In this document: piece by piece, positions 1 through 6,402 of the stretch
How the letters are laid out: each line of letters starts with the position of its first letter
Numbering within the stretch: the stretch's first letter is position 1
NCBI GenBank assembly: GCA_016207765.1
Contig: JACQOY010000079.1
Span: 1 to 8,916 of the forward strand
DNA length: 8,916 nucleotides
Source: Deltaproteobacteria bacterium
GTDB taxonomy: Bacteria > UBA10199 > SBBF01
Direction: 5' to 3'
The notes under the pieces: generated by a model
Database searches by the model: none
Told to the model about the DNA's origin: nothing
What the model saw: the letters and a program-made list of their open reading frames with translations, nothing else
Position numbers and translations under genes: made by a program

Positions 1-67
1 GTTGAGGGGGAGGCTCCAACCCCGCAACGCGGGGTGGAGGGGGCGACGCGAGCCCCTAAAAATAAAC
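1..67. repeat. GC-rich palindromic spacer upstream of rplR
   Basis: This is the visible part of the gap before rplR. It contains a perfect stem CCCCGC-AAC-GCGGGG at 20-34, extended outward by CTCCA (15-19) against TGGAG (35-39) with one bulged base. A second stem, GGGGC (40-44) with GCCCC (52-56), follows. There is no room for a gene. The G-run/C-run style resembles the GTAGGGGC-type elements later in the operon, but the defining ends are not clearly present, so I do not place it firmly in that family. No Shine-Dalgarno sequence lies close to the rplR start; the nearest GGAGG is at 36-40. Confidence 0.5.
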
Positions 68-415
68 ATGTCATTTTCAAAACTGGAACAGCGTTTTCGT
101 CGAAAGAGAAGGGTCCGAAAGGATATTTTTGGTGTGCCCGCAAAGCCGCGGCTTTCGGTTTATCGGAGCCTCCGTCATGTCTATGCGCAGTTGGTCGACG
201 ATTTGAATGCAAAAACACTGGCCCATGCCAGTTCGTTGAAATTGGGGCTCAAGTCGGGCAACCGAAAGGCGGCCGAACAGGTGGGGGCTTTGATTGCCCA
301 GCAGGCCAAGCAGTTGAAAATCGAAAAGGTGGCGTTTGATCGCAACGGATTTCTCTATCACGGTGTGGTGAAAAGCCTGGCCGATGCGGCCCGGAAGGAA
401 GGGCTGAAGTTTTAA
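68..415 (+). CDS. rplR: 50S ribosomal protein L18
   Basis: L18 binds 5S rRNA and, with L5, anchors it to the central protuberance of the large subunit. The 115-residue product has the family layout: a basic N-terminus ([13 protein letters not shown], residues 5-17), then the RNA-binding core with [19 protein letters not shown], and a C-terminal end reading [20 protein letters not shown], which matches the conserved L18 tail. Length is normal (about 115-120). The frame is open back to base 2, but the upstream residues come from the palindromic spacer and do not look like L18, so the ATG at 68 is chosen; it gives the usual short N-terminus. No good Shine-Dalgarno precedes it (sequence before ATG is CCCCTAAAAATAAAC). 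It is followed by rpsE after 12 bases, as in nearly all bacterial spc operons. Confidence 0.96.
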   Translation: MSFSKLEQRFRRKRRVRKDIFGVPAKPRLSVYRSLRHVYAQLVDDLNAKTLAHASSLKLGLKSGNRKAAEQVGALIAQQAKQLKIEKVAFDRNGFLYHGVVKSLADAARKEGLKF

Positions 416-427
416 ACGGTAGAAATT

Positions 428-991
428 ATGGCACAAGAAACGTTCAAAGAAATAGCGGGTGACGAAGAAGGAGGCCTGATTGATCGCATTGTCCATATAA
501 GCCGTGTGGCCAAGGTGGTCAAAGGGGGGCGCCGTTTCAGTTTTTCAGCCCTGGTTGTGGTTGGTGATGGAAACGGGCGCGTTGGGTTTGGTTTGGGCAA
601 AGCGGCCGAGGTTCCCGATGCGATTAAAAAAGCCACCGGTCAGGCACGGAAACACATGGTGGAGGTGCCTCTGGTTAATGGGACCATCCCGCACGATATC
701 ATCGGACGGTATGGGGCGGCGCGCGTGTTATTGCGGGCGGCCGGTCCCGGGACCGGGGTTATCGCGGGAGGGGTTGTTCGAGCCGTGGTGGAATCAGCGG
801 GGATTCACAATATCCTTTCGAAGTGCATTGGAACCAGCAACCCGCACAATGTGGTGAAGGCGACAATGGATGGTCTTTTGGGTTTGTTGCCGTTGTCAGA
901 GGCCGGTCGGGGCAAGGAAAAAATAAGCGCCCCGAAGGATGGTATGTCGTCTTCCCTGGAAGACAAAATGGAATCGACTCATGGCGGATAA
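428..991 (+). CDS. rpsE: 30S ribosomal protein S5
   Basis: S5 sits at the mRNA entry side of the small subunit and affects decoding accuracy; its N-terminal loop is the classic site of spectinomycin resistance. The 187-residue protein shows the double-stranded RNA-binding-like N-terminal domain ([20 protein letters not shown], residues 18-37, then [18 protein letters not shown]) and the C-terminal domain with [13 protein letters not shown], and [14 protein letters not shown] near residue 145. The family is usually about 160-175 residues; here roughly 25 extra polar residues follow the last conserved helix (from about SEAGRGKEK). That tail runs across the start of rpmD, so the two genes overlap by 11 bases in different frames, which suggests translational coupling. 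The start ATG at 428 has only a weak ribosome-binding site. Confidence in identity is very high; the tail is the only unusual part. Confidence 0.97.
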   Translation: MAQETFKEIAGDEEGGLIDRIVHISRVAKVVKGGRRFSFSALVVVGDGNGRVGFGLGKAAEVPDAIKKATGQARKHMVEVPLVNGTIPHDIIGRYGAARVLLRAAGPGTGVIAGGVVRAVVESAGIHNILSKCIGTSNPHNVVKATMDGLLGLLPLSEAGRGKEKISAPKDGMSSSLEDKMESTHGG

Positions 992-1163
992 AAAAATAAA
1001 AATCAGGCTGGTCCATAGCGCTGTGGGACGTCCCCGGCGTCAGAAAGAGACGGTCAAGGGGCTTGGTTTCACGAAACTGAATCAGATTTGCGAGGTGGTG
1101 GACACAGAGGCTACCCGCGGCATGATCAACAAAATTTCGCATTTGGTTAAGGTTGTTCAATAG
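981..1163 (+). CDS. rpmD: 50S ribosomal protein L30
   Basis: L30 is a small protein of the bacterial large subunit. The 60-residue product begins [21 protein letters not shown] and continues with [19 protein letters not shown] and a final [15 protein letters not shown], matching the compact bacterial L30 fold (family length about 58-62). The frame is open upstream to 939, but those residues (MVCRLPWK...) are out-of-frame translation of the S5 tail; the ATG at 981 gives the normal L30 N-terminus. The start lies inside the end of rpsE, 8 bases before its stop codon, with only a poor ribosome-binding site, so ribosomes finishing rpsE probably restart here. Its position between rpsE and rplO is the standard spc operon order. 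Confidence 0.96.
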   Translation: MADKKIKIRLVHSAVGRPRRQKETVKGLGFTKLNQICEVVDTEATRGMINKISHLVKVVQ

Positions 1164-1173
1164 GTTCTCTATT

Positions 1174-1632
1174 ATGCTCTTGAATGAACTCCGTCCCCCC
1201 AAAGGGGCGGTCAAAAACAGAAAACGGCTGGGGCGCGGCGAATCTTCGGGACAGGGGAAAACCTCCGGCAGGGGTCACAAGGGGCAAAAGGCCCGCGCGG
1301 GAGGATTTCACAAAAAAGGGTTTGAAGGGGGGCAAATGCCCCTTCAGCGCCGAATTCCCAAGCGGGGTTTTTATTCTTTCAATGGGCGTGAATATGCCGT
1401 TGTGAATGTGGGCGATCTTGCCCGTTTCCAGGCAAATTCTGAAGTGACGGCGGCGGTCCTGAAAGAAGCGGGGCTTGTCCGGAAAATTTTGGACGGCGTC
1501 AAAGTGCTGGGCGATGGGGCCATCGATCGTCCGCTTACCGTGAAAGCGGCCCGTTTTTCGGAAACGGCGAAGCAAAAAATCGAAAAGGCCGGCGGCAAGG
1601 CGATTCTTGAAGGGGCCCAGGAAGGGATCTAA
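1174..1632 (+). CDS. rplO: 50S ribosomal protein L15
   Basis: L15 is a late-assembly protein of the large subunit with a long basic extension reaching into 23S rRNA. The 152-residue product starts [20 protein letters not shown], the family signature, followed by the glycine-rich RNA-binding stretch [20 protein letters not shown] (residues 21-40) and [17 protein letters not shown]. The C-terminal half forms the globular domain (about residues 70-150), ending [13 protein letters not shown]. Length is typical (about 144-155). A TTG start at 1153 would overlap rpmD and add seven residues without similarity, so the ATG at 1174 is preferred, 10 bases after the rpmD stop. The gene ends only 3 bases before secY, as expected for neighbouring spc genes that are co-translated. 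Confidence 0.97.
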   Translation: MLLNELRPPKGAVKNRKRLGRGESSGQGKTSGRGHKGQKARAGGFHKKGFEGGQMPLQRRIPKRGFYSFNGREYAVVNVGDLARFQANSEVTAAVLKEAGLVRKILDGVKVLGDGAIDRPLTVKAARFSETAKQKIEKAGGKAILEGAQEGI

Positions 1633-1635
1633 AAA

Positions 1636-2943
1636 ATGTCCGAAGGGGGTATAGGAGGAATCACCAAGATTCCCGAGCTGCGAAAACGGATTGTTTTTAC
1701 CGTGATCATGCTTGGAATTTACCGGCTCGGTGTTTTTGTTCCGACTCCCGGCATTGACGTTGAGGCGTTGAAACAGATTTTTGCCCAAGGGACGGTCTTT
1801 GACATTTTTAATTTGTTTTCCGGAGGCGCGCTGGAACAGTTCTCCGTTTTTGCGCTGGGGATCATGCCGTATATCAGCGCTTCCATTATTCTCCAGTTGC
1901 TGACGGTGTCGATTCCCACCCTTCAGAAGCTTTCCAAGGAGGGGGATTACGGACGGAAAAAAATCACCCAGTACACCCGTTATGGGACCGTTCTTTTGTC
2001 GCTCATCCAGGGGTTCGGCATCAGCTACGGCTTGGCCCAGCAGGGGGTTGTTCTTCCCGGAAGCGGCGGAATCGGGTTTTATATTGGAACGATGGTTACG
2101 TTGGCGGCCGGCACCGCTTTTATCATGTGGTTGGGGGAGCAAATCTCCGAGCGGGGGATTGGAAACGGCATTTCGTTGATCATCTTTGCCGGTATTGTCA
2201 CCAATATGCCGGGGGGATTCCGCGATGCCTGGAGTACGAAGGAACAGTTTGCCGGTTTTCTCGGGTTCTTGGTTCTGCTGGTCTTTGTTTTCGGGGTGAT
2301 TGCCGCGATTATCTTTTTCGAGCGGAGCCAAAGGAGAATCCCGATCCAGTACGCCAAAAGGGTGGTGGGACGGAAACTCTACGGCGGCCAGAGTACGCAC
2401 TTGCCGCTCAAGTTGAATATGGCGGGGGTGATTCCCCCGATTTTTGCGTCATCGCTGATTTTATTTCCGGCGACGATGGCCCAGTTTTGGAAGAACGATT
2501 TCATGCAACAGTTGGCGGGAGCTCTGGCCACCGGCTGGTTTCATGACGTGCTCTATGTGGGGCTGATTATCTTTTTTTGTTATTTTTACACGGCGGTTAC
2601 GTTTAACCCGCTGGATGTTTCAGAGAATTTGAGAAAACACGGAGGCTATGTCCCGGGAATTCGTCCCGGGAAGGCGACCTCCGATTTTATCGACCGGATT
2701 TTAAGCCGGATTACGCTGGGAGGGGCGCTTTATATTGCCGTCATTTGCGTCATTCCCACTTTGTTGATTACCCAGTTTGGGATTCCGGCCACTCTGGCCT
2801 CAACTTTTGGCGGCACCTCTCTTTTGATTGTGGTCGGGGTGGCGATGGATACGGTGGCCCAAATCGAAGCCCACCTTCTGACAAGGAGTTATGAAGGATT
2901 TCTTGGAGGCAAGGGGGGAAAGTTTAAAGGACGCAGATTTTGA
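1636..2943 (+). CDS. secY: Protein translocase channel subunit SecY
   Basis: SecY forms the inner-membrane pore through which unfolded proteins pass, together with SecE, SecG and the SecA motor. The 435-residue product has ten predicted membrane helices at roughly 19-38, 71-90, 115-133, 148-167, 176-190, 206-228, 261-281, 303-322, 361-380 and 391-408. The plug region follows helix 1 (TVFDIFNLFSGGALEQFS, about 53-70). Signature segments include GIMPYISASIILQLLT (75-90) and the large cytoplasmic loop with RRIPIQYAKRVVGRK (233-247). The next loop, HGGYVPGIRPGK (335-346), holds the arginine needed for SecA-driven transport. A basic C-terminal tail ends KFKGRRF. The family is usually 420-445 residues. 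The ATG lies 3 bases after rplO, with AGGAAGGG upstream at about 1619-1626. The stop overlaps the adk start by one base (TGATG). Confidence 0.98.
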   Translation: MSEGGIGGITKIPELRKRIVFTVIMLGIYRLGVFVPTPGIDVEALKQIFAQGTVFDIFNLFSGGALEQFSVFALGIMPYISASIILQLLTVSIPTLQKLSKEGDYGRKKITQYTRYGTVLLSLIQGFGISYGLAQQGVVLPGSGGIGFYIGTMVTLAAGTAFIMWLGEQISERGIGNGISLIIFAGIVTNMPGGFRDAWSTKEQFAGFLGFLVLLVFVFGVIAAIIFFERSQRRIPIQYAKRVVGRKLYGGQSTHLPLKLNMAGVIPPIFASSLILFPATMAQFWKNDFMQQLAGALATGWFHDVLYVGLIIFFCYFYTAVTFNPLDVSENLRKHGGYVPGIRPGKATSDFIDRILSRITLGGALYIAVICVIPTLLITQFGIPATLASTFGGTSLLIVVGVAMDTVAQIEAHLLTRSYEGFLGGKGGKFKGRRF

Positions 2944-3596
2944 TGAATTTGATTTTACTAGGGCCTCCTGGGGCCGGCAAGGGGACGCAATCGCAAATGC
3001 TGAAAGAGCGTTTGGGGGTTCCCCAAATTTCAACGGGCGATATTTTGCGCCAGGCACGGAAAAATCGCACGCCGCTGGGAGTCGAGGCCGAGAGTTTCAT
3101 GACGGCCGGGAAGCTGGTGCCGGACGAAGTGGTTATCGGCATTATCGAGGAGCGGTTGCATGGGGCCGATTGCAAAAACGGCTGTATTCTCGATGGTTTT
3201 CCGCGGACGGTGGCTCAGGCCGAGGCGCTCAAGGGGCTTCTGACAAGAAGCAAGAAGCGGATCGATGCGGTGGTGAATTTTTCGGTGGATGACGGAGAGC
3301 TGGTCAACCGGCTGACGGGGCGTCGGGTTTGCCCCAAGTGCGGCGCCGCCTATCATACGGCTTTGGCAAAGCCGGAAAAATCGGGTGTTTGCGATCGTTG
3401 CGGTTCCGATTTGATTCAGCGCGATGATGACAAGGAAGAAACGATCCGCAAGCGGTTGAGCGTTTATAAAAAGGAGACTCAGCCCCTGATCGATTATTAC
3501 CGGAGGGAAGGGACGCTCAAAGAGATTGAGGGGCTTGGCGAACCGGGAGAAATTTTCAAGAGGCTTTCGAAAGCTCTGGGTTTAAATGCCTCATGA
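2943..3596 (+). CDS. adk: Adenylate kinase, zinc-lid type
   Basis: Adenylate kinase interconverts ATP plus AMP and two ADP in the cytoplasm and sets the energy charge of the cell. The 217-residue product has the P-loop GPPGAGKGT at 7-15, the AMP-binding segment STGDILR at 30-36, the family signature DGFPRT at 84-89, and a long LID domain. In the LID, C130, C133, C150 and C153 form a four-cysteine zinc site (CPKC and CDRC), which many Gram-positive and some Gram-negative enzymes have and the E. coli enzyme lacks. QRDDDKEETIRKRL (159-172) is the conserved arginine-containing stretch after the LID. The ATG at 2943 shares its A with the secY stop; a TTG one codon earlier is possible but less likely. 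The stop overlaps the map start (ATGA), indicating coupling. Confidence 0.98.
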   Translation: MNLILLGPPGAGKGTQSQMLKERLGVPQISTGDILRQARKNRTPLGVEAESFMTAGKLVPDEVVIGIIEERLHGADCKNGCILDGFPRTVAQAEALKGLLTRSKKRIDAVVNFSVDDGELVNRLTGRRVCPKCGAAYHTALAKPEKSGVCDRCGSDLIQRDDDKEETIRKRLSVYKKETQPLIDYYRREGTLKEIEGLGEPGEIFKRLSKALGLNAS

Positions 3597-4339
3597 TTAT
3601 TTTGAAATCACGCGACGAGATCCGGAAGATGGCCCTGGCCTCGCGGATTGTCGGCGAAGTTCTTTTAAAATTGAAGGAAGCGACGGCCCCCGGTATCACG
3701 ACGGACGATTTAAACCGCATGGCCGATGAAATGATTCGCCAGAAGAAGGGGGTCCCGACTTTTATCGGTTACCGCGGTTACCCCAAGGCTCTTTGCACCT
3801 CGGTAAATGAAGAGGTGGTCCATGGAATTCCGGGGAAGAGGGTGCTCAAGGAAGGGGATATTATCGGCATCGATCTCGGCGTTACGTTTGAGGGTTTTGT
3901 CGGTGATTCCGCTATTACGGTGCTTGTGGGAAAGGTTTCAGCGGAGGTGGAAAGACTGGTTCGGGTTACGGCCGAGTCGCTGGATCGGGCGATCGAAATG
4001 GTCAGGGTGGATGCAAGGCTCGGTGATGTCGGTTTTGCGGTGCAGTCTCATGCCGAAGCGAACGGTTTTTCGGTGGTACGCGATTTTGTGGGGCATGGCA
4101 TTGGGCGGAACATGCACGAGGAGCCGCAGGTTCCTAATTTCGGCAAACCGGGGACCGGTTTGAGAATTCAGGAAGGGATGGTCCTGGCCATAGAGCCGAT
4201 GGTCAACATGGGAACCTGGGAGACGGAGATTTTGAAAGATGGCTGGACTGTTGTGACCAAGGACCGAAAATGGTCGGCCCATTTTGAGCACACGGTTGCC
4301 TGTACGGCCGAAGGGCCGATTGTACTAACGAGAGTTTAA
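3593..4339 (+). CDS. map: Methionine aminopeptidase, type I
   Basis: This metalloenzyme removes the initiator methionine from newly made proteins when the second residue is small. The 248-residue product has the pita-bread fold with the full set of five metal ligands: D94 (GIDLG), D105 (GDSAITV), H168 (VGHGIG), E201 (AIEPMV) and E232 (HFEHTV). The substrate-contacting histidines are also present as H77 (VVHGIP) and H175 (MHEEP). There is no N-terminal zinc-finger or SH3-like extension, so it is the short bacterial type Ia form, close to the usual 250-265 residues. The ATG at 3593 overlaps the adk stop by four bases. Its place in the operon next to infA and ribosomal genes fits co-translational action at the ribosome exit. 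Confidence 0.98.
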   Translation: MIILKSRDEIRKMALASRIVGEVLLKLKEATAPGITTDDLNRMADEMIRQKKGVPTFIGYRGYPKALCTSVNEEVVHGIPGKRVLKEGDIIGIDLGVTFEGFVGDSAITVLVGKVSAEVERLVRVTAESLDRAIEMVRVDARLGDVGFAVQSHAEANGFSVVRDFVGHGIGRNMHEEPQVPNFGKPGTGLRIQEGMVLAIEPMVNMGTWETEILKDGWTVVTKDRKWSAHFEHTVACTAEGPIVLTRV

Positions 4340-4346
4340 GAGAAAT

Positions 4347-4565
4347 ATGGCCAAAGAAGACGCGATTGAGGTTGAAGGCACGGTTATCGAGCCGCTTCCC
4401 AACGCCATGTTTAGGGTGGAGCTTGAAAATGGGCATCGTGTTTTGGCTCATATCTCCGGAAAAATGCGGATGCATTTCATCAAGATACTGCCCGGAGATA
4501 AAGTGAAGGTTGAGTTATCCCCCTACGATTTAAATCGGGGGCGGATTACGTACCGGGCGAAATAA
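4347..4565 (+). CDS. infA: Translation initiation factor IF-1
   Basis: IF-1 binds the A site of the 30S subunit during initiation and helps IF-2 and IF-3. The 72-residue product is a single S1-like OB-fold with the canonical sequence [20 protein letters not shown] at its start, [20 protein letters not shown] in the middle and [16 protein letters not shown] at the end; the family length is 72. The ATG at 4347 follows the map stop by 7 bases, with a weak purine stretch (AAGAG) upstream. The gene is followed by the first of the GTAGGGGC-type hairpin elements, which begins 4 bases after the stop codon. Confidence 0.98.
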   Translation: MAKEDAIEVEGTVIEPLPNAMFRVELENGHRVLAHISGKMRMHFIKILPGDKVKVELSPYDLNRGRITYRAK

Positions 4566-4569
4566 TTGG

Positions 4570-4621
4570 GTAGGGGCGTATTGCCCCAACGAGGGGCCAC
4601 TTCGTGGCAATACGCCCGTAC
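4570..4621. repeat. Inverted-repeat element between infA and rpmJ
   Basis: Arms of 16 bases, GTAGGGGCGTATTGCC (4570-4585) and GGCAATACGCCCGTAC (4606-4621), are complementary except at one position (the fourth base from each end). The interior holds two smaller hairpins: CCCC-AACGA-GGGG (4584-4596) and CCAC-TTC-GTGG (4597-4607). The transcript could therefore form a three-way, cloverleaf-like structure. The element ends exactly where the rpmJ ribosome-binding sequence AGGAAAA begins. The ends match those of the rpsK-rpsD element, including the same mismatch. What it does is unknown; it could be a non-coding mobile repeat, an RNA-stability element, or both. Confidence 0.85.
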
Positions 4622-4631
4622 AGGAAAATTT

Positions 4632-4745
4632 ATGAAATTCCGTTCTTCGGTCAAAAAAATTTGTGACAAGTGCAAGCTGATCCGCCGCAAGGGGGTTGTG
4701 CGGGTCATTTGTGTGAACAAGAAACATAAACAGAAGCAGGGATGA
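4632..4745 (+). CDS. rpmJ: 50S ribosomal protein L36 (zinc-ribbon form)
   Basis: L36 is the smallest ribosomal protein and contacts 23S rRNA in the large subunit. The 37-residue product reads [20 protein letters not shown] followed by [18 protein letters not shown]11, C14, C27 and H32 make the CCCH zinc site of the zinc-containing (C+) form; the zinc-free paralog is not in this window. The length of 37-38 residues is exactly normal. The start ATG at 4632 is preceded by AGGAAAATTT, a usable ribosome-binding site directly after the hairpin element. It is the usual gene between infA and rpsM, although here both flanking gaps are widened by repeats. Confidence 0.97.
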   Translation: MKFRSSVKKICDKCKLIRRKGVVRVICVNKKHKQKQG

Positions 4746-4755
4746 AAGATAAAGC

Positions 4756-4836
4756 GACCAGTGACCAGAGACAAGAGACCAGGGACTAAAAGTTTTAGGT
4801 CACGGGTCACTAGTCACTAGTCACTAGTCACTGGTC
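4756..4836. repeat. Heptad-repeat hairpin between rpmJ and rpsM
   Basis: The left arm is a run of 7-base units (GACCAGT, GACCAGA, GACAAGA, GACCAGG, from 4756). The right arm is another run in the reverse-complement sense (GTCACGG, three GTCACTA, GTCACTG, then GTC, 4799-4836). The arms meet at a perfect palindrome CTAAAA-G-TTTTAG (4786-4798). The right arm has one extra unit. Folded as RNA or single-stranded DNA this gives a hairpin of about 30 or more pairs with mismatches. It ends 7 bases before the rpsM ATG. It is unlike the GTAGGGGC elements in sequence and design. It fills nearly the whole 98-base gap and encodes nothing. Confidence 0.85.
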
Positions 4837-4843
4837 AAATACT

Positions 4844-5227
4844 ATGCCACGTATCGCCGGAATAGACATACCAGGAAAAAAACGGGTTGAGGTTGCCCTT
4901 ACCTATATTTACGGCATCGGGCCGTCGCGTTCCCGTGATGTGTTGGGGAAGGCAGGGGTATCGCCCGATGTGCGAGCCGAAAAATTGACCGATGACGAGT
5001 TGGCCAAGATTCGTTCGGCCATTGATGCCAATTATCAGGTAGAGGGAAACCTGCGTCGCTTTGTGTCGATGAACATCAAGCGGTTGATGGATATCGGCTC
5101 ATACCGGGGATCGCGTCACAAAAAGAGTCTTCCGGTTCGGGGTCAGAGGACAAAAACCAATGCGCGGACCCGTAAAGGGCCGAGAAAGACGGTAGCCGGC
5201 AAGAAGAGGGCGCCGGGACCGAAATAA
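4844..5227 (+). CDS. rpsM: 30S ribosomal protein S13
   Basis: S13 lies in the head of the small subunit, touching the P-site tRNA and the bridge to the large subunit. The 127-residue product begins [20 protein letters not shown] and continues [10 protein letters not shown] (helix-two-turn-helix region). The C-terminal part carries [18 protein letters not shown], then [12 protein letters not shown] and a basic tail ending RAPGPK; the tail reaches toward the tRNA. Length is normal (about 118-128). The N-terminus fixes the start at 4844. There is no Shine-Dalgarno sequence in the preceding 20 bases, because the heptad repeat runs almost to the start codon. In E. coli this gene opens the alpha operon and S4 represses it through a pseudoknot; no such structure is obvious here. 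Confidence 0.97.
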   Translation: MPRIAGIDIPGKKRVEVALTYIYGIGPSRSRDVLGKAGVSPDVRAEKLTDDELAKIRSAIDANYQVEGNLRRFVSMNIKRLMDIGSYRGSRHKKSLPVRGQRTKTNARTRKGPRKTVAGKKRAPGPK

Positions 5228-5235
5228 GGAACAAA

Positions 5236-5688
5236 ATGGCAAAAGACAAACAGGGATTACCGACAATCAGTGCTGAACCGGTGGTTAAAGAAGCCGCCGC
5301 CAAGAAGCCGAGTTACAAAAAGAAAAAGAAGGCCCACAAGAACATCAGCCAGGGGATTATTCATGTTCATGCCACCTTCAATAACACGATTGTGACCATC
5401 ACCGATCCCCGGGGAAATGCCCTCTCTTGGTGTTCCGCGGGGGCCAAGGGGTTCAAGGGTTCGCGCAAGTCGACCCCTTTTGCGGCCCAGTTGGCGGCCG
5501 ATGAGGCGGCCCGCAAGGCGATGGAACATGGTCTCCGGTCGGCTGTTGCCTATGTGTGCGGTCCGGGGGCGGGGCGCGAAGCGGCTCTTCGGGCCATGTC
5601 TTCGGCCGGGATCCGCATCAGCCGGATTGAAGATGTCACGCCGATTCCCCACAACGGGTGCCGGCCGCCGAAAAGAAGGAGAGTGTAG
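5236..5688 (+). CDS. rpsK: 30S ribosomal protein S11
   Basis: S11 lines the platform of the small subunit near the mRNA exit and the E site. The 150-residue product has the conserved core from [20 protein letters not shown] (about residue 35) through [20 protein letters not shown] and a perfect C-terminal signature [18 protein letters not shown]. The family is usually about 125-132 residues; the extra length is a lysine- and alanine-rich N-terminal extension of about 22 residues. One change stands out: the usual KGPGxGRE loop reads CGPGAGRE, replacing the basic residue with cysteine. The ATG at 5236 has AAGGA just upstream, 8 bases after rpsM. Its TAG stop codon is part of the hairpin element that follows. 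Confidence 0.97.
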   Translation: MAKDKQGLPTISAEPVVKEAAAKKPSYKKKKKAHKNISQGIIHVHATFNNTIVTITDPRGNALSWCSAGAKGFKGSRKSTPFAAQLAADEAARKAMEHGLRSAVAYVCGPGAGREAALRAMSSAGIRISRIEDVTPIPHNGCRPPKRRRV

Positions 5689-5712
5689 GGGCGCACGGCT
5701 GTGCGCCCGTAC
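5685..5712. repeat. Inverted-repeat element at the end of rpsK
   Basis: GTAGGGGCGCAC (5685-5696) and GTGCGCCCGTAC (5701-5712) form a 12-base inverted repeat with one mismatch and a 4-base loop GGCT. The mismatch is at the same place as in the infA-rpmJ element, and both elements share the ends GTAGGGGCG and CGCCCGTAC. The TAG stop codon of rpsK (5686-5688) lies inside the left end. The rpsD ribosome-binding sequence GAGGAG (5713-5718) begins at the next base after the right end. The stem is strong enough to form in the message between the stop codon and the next start. Confidence 0.88.
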
Positions 5713-5722
5713 GAGGAGAAAT

Positions 5723-6352
5723 ATGGCTCGATATACACAATCAGTATGCAGGTTATGTCGCCGCGAGGGGCTCAAGCTGTTCCTCAAGGGCGATCGGTGT
5801 TATTCCGACAAGTGCGCGATTGAGCGCAGAGAGTACGGTCCCGGTCAGCATGGGCAGGGGCGTCGCACCAAGCTTTCCGAATTCGGTGTTCAGTTGCGCG
5901 AAAAGCAGAAGTTGCGCCAGATTTACGGATTGCTGGAAAGACAGTTTTCCAAAATATTTACAAGCGCCGAACGAATGAAAGGGGTTACCGGTGAAAACCT
6001 CATCAAACTGCTCGAAGCGCGTTTGGATAACATGGTATACCGGATGGGATTCGCCAATTCACGAAATGAGGCGCGCATGCTCATCACGCAGAGCCATTTT
6101 CTGGTGAACAACCGAAAGGTGACGATTCCCTCTTACATCGTCAAGGCGGGGGATGTGGTGACGGTGAAGGAGCGGAGCCGAAAAGCGACCCGGATCATCG
6201 GGGCTCTCGATGCGAGCGAGCGGCGGGGCATTCCGGAATGGCTGGAGGTCGACAGGCCGAAATTTGAGGGAAAGGTGCGCATGATTCCCGCCCGCGACCA
6301 GATTACCATACCGATCAACGAACACCTGATCGTCGAATATTATTCAAAATAA
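5723..6352 (+). CDS. rpsD: 30S ribosomal protein S4 (zinc-binding form)
   Basis: S4 is a primary 16S rRNA-binding protein that starts small-subunit assembly and contributes to decoding accuracy. In many bacteria it also represses its own operon. The 209-residue product starts [21 protein letters not shown]9, C12, C26 and C31 form the zinc site of the C+ type. [19 protein letters not shown] follows, and the S4 RNA-binding domain lies around residues 97-160 ([20 protein letters not shown], then [14 protein letters not shown]). The C-terminus reads [10 protein letters not shown], as in the family. The open frame extends far upstream across rpsK, but only the ATG at 5723 gives a real S4 N-terminus, with GAGGAG 4 bases before it. 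The length matches the usual 200-210 residues. Confidence 0.98.
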   Translation: MARYTQSVCRLCRREGLKLFLKGDRCYSDKCAIERREYGPGQHGQGRRTKLSEFGVQLREKQKLRQIYGLLERQFSKIFTSAERMKGVTGENLIKLLEARLDNMVYRMGFANSRNEARMLITQSHFLVNNRKVTIPSYIVKAGDVVTVKERSRKATRIIGALDASERRGIPEWLEVDRPKFEGKVRMIPARDQITIPINEHLIVEYYSK

Positions 6353-6353
6353 C

Positions 6354-6402
6354 GTAGGGGCAGGGCTTTCCCTACCCTGGGCGAGGCAAGCCTCGCCCCT
6401 AC
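6354..6402. repeat. Composite inverted-repeat element between rpsD and rpoA
   Basis: The outer ends GTAGGGGC (6354-6361) and GCCCCTAC (6395-6402) are a perfect inverted repeat. Inside are two side-by-side hairpins: CAGGG...CCCTG (6361-6379) and GGGCGAGG-CAAG-CCTCGCCC (6379-6398). The element may therefore be two units placed head to head, each with one GTAGGGGC end. It starts 2 bases after the rpsD stop and ends 4 bases before the rpoA ribosome-binding sequence GGAGG (6407-6411). It clearly belongs with the infA-rpmJ and rpsK-rpsD elements but has the symmetrical CCCCTAC end in place of CCCGTAC. Confidence 0.85.

Noticed and set aside
741..756. Perfect 16-base palindrome CCGGTCCCGGGACCGG in rpsE
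   Set aside because: It encodes the conserved S5 segment AGPGTG; GC-rich Gly and Pro codons readily make such palindromes.
1147..2400. A 417-codon open frame on the minus strand across rplO and secY
   Set aside because: Its translation is low-complexity and basic or polar (many Gly, Asn, Arg, Pro) with no recognisable domain, and it lies wholly antisense to two highly conserved genes. GC-rich codon use in the plus-strand genes explains the lack of stops.
2651..2671. TCCCGGGA repeated twice, 13 bases apart, able to form a hairpin inside secY
   Set aside because: It encodes the conserved loop VPGIRPGK; the two PG codon contexts explain the repeat.
4566..4631. The infA-rpmJ hairpin as a rho-independent terminator
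   Set aside because: The stem is followed by AGGAAAATTT and not a T run, and it stands before essential genes of the same operon. The same objection applies to the rpsK-rpsD and rpsD-rpoA elements.
4756..4836. The heptad repeats as a CRISPR array
   Set aside because: The units are 7 bases, contiguous and without spacers, and the two arms are inverted with respect to each other.
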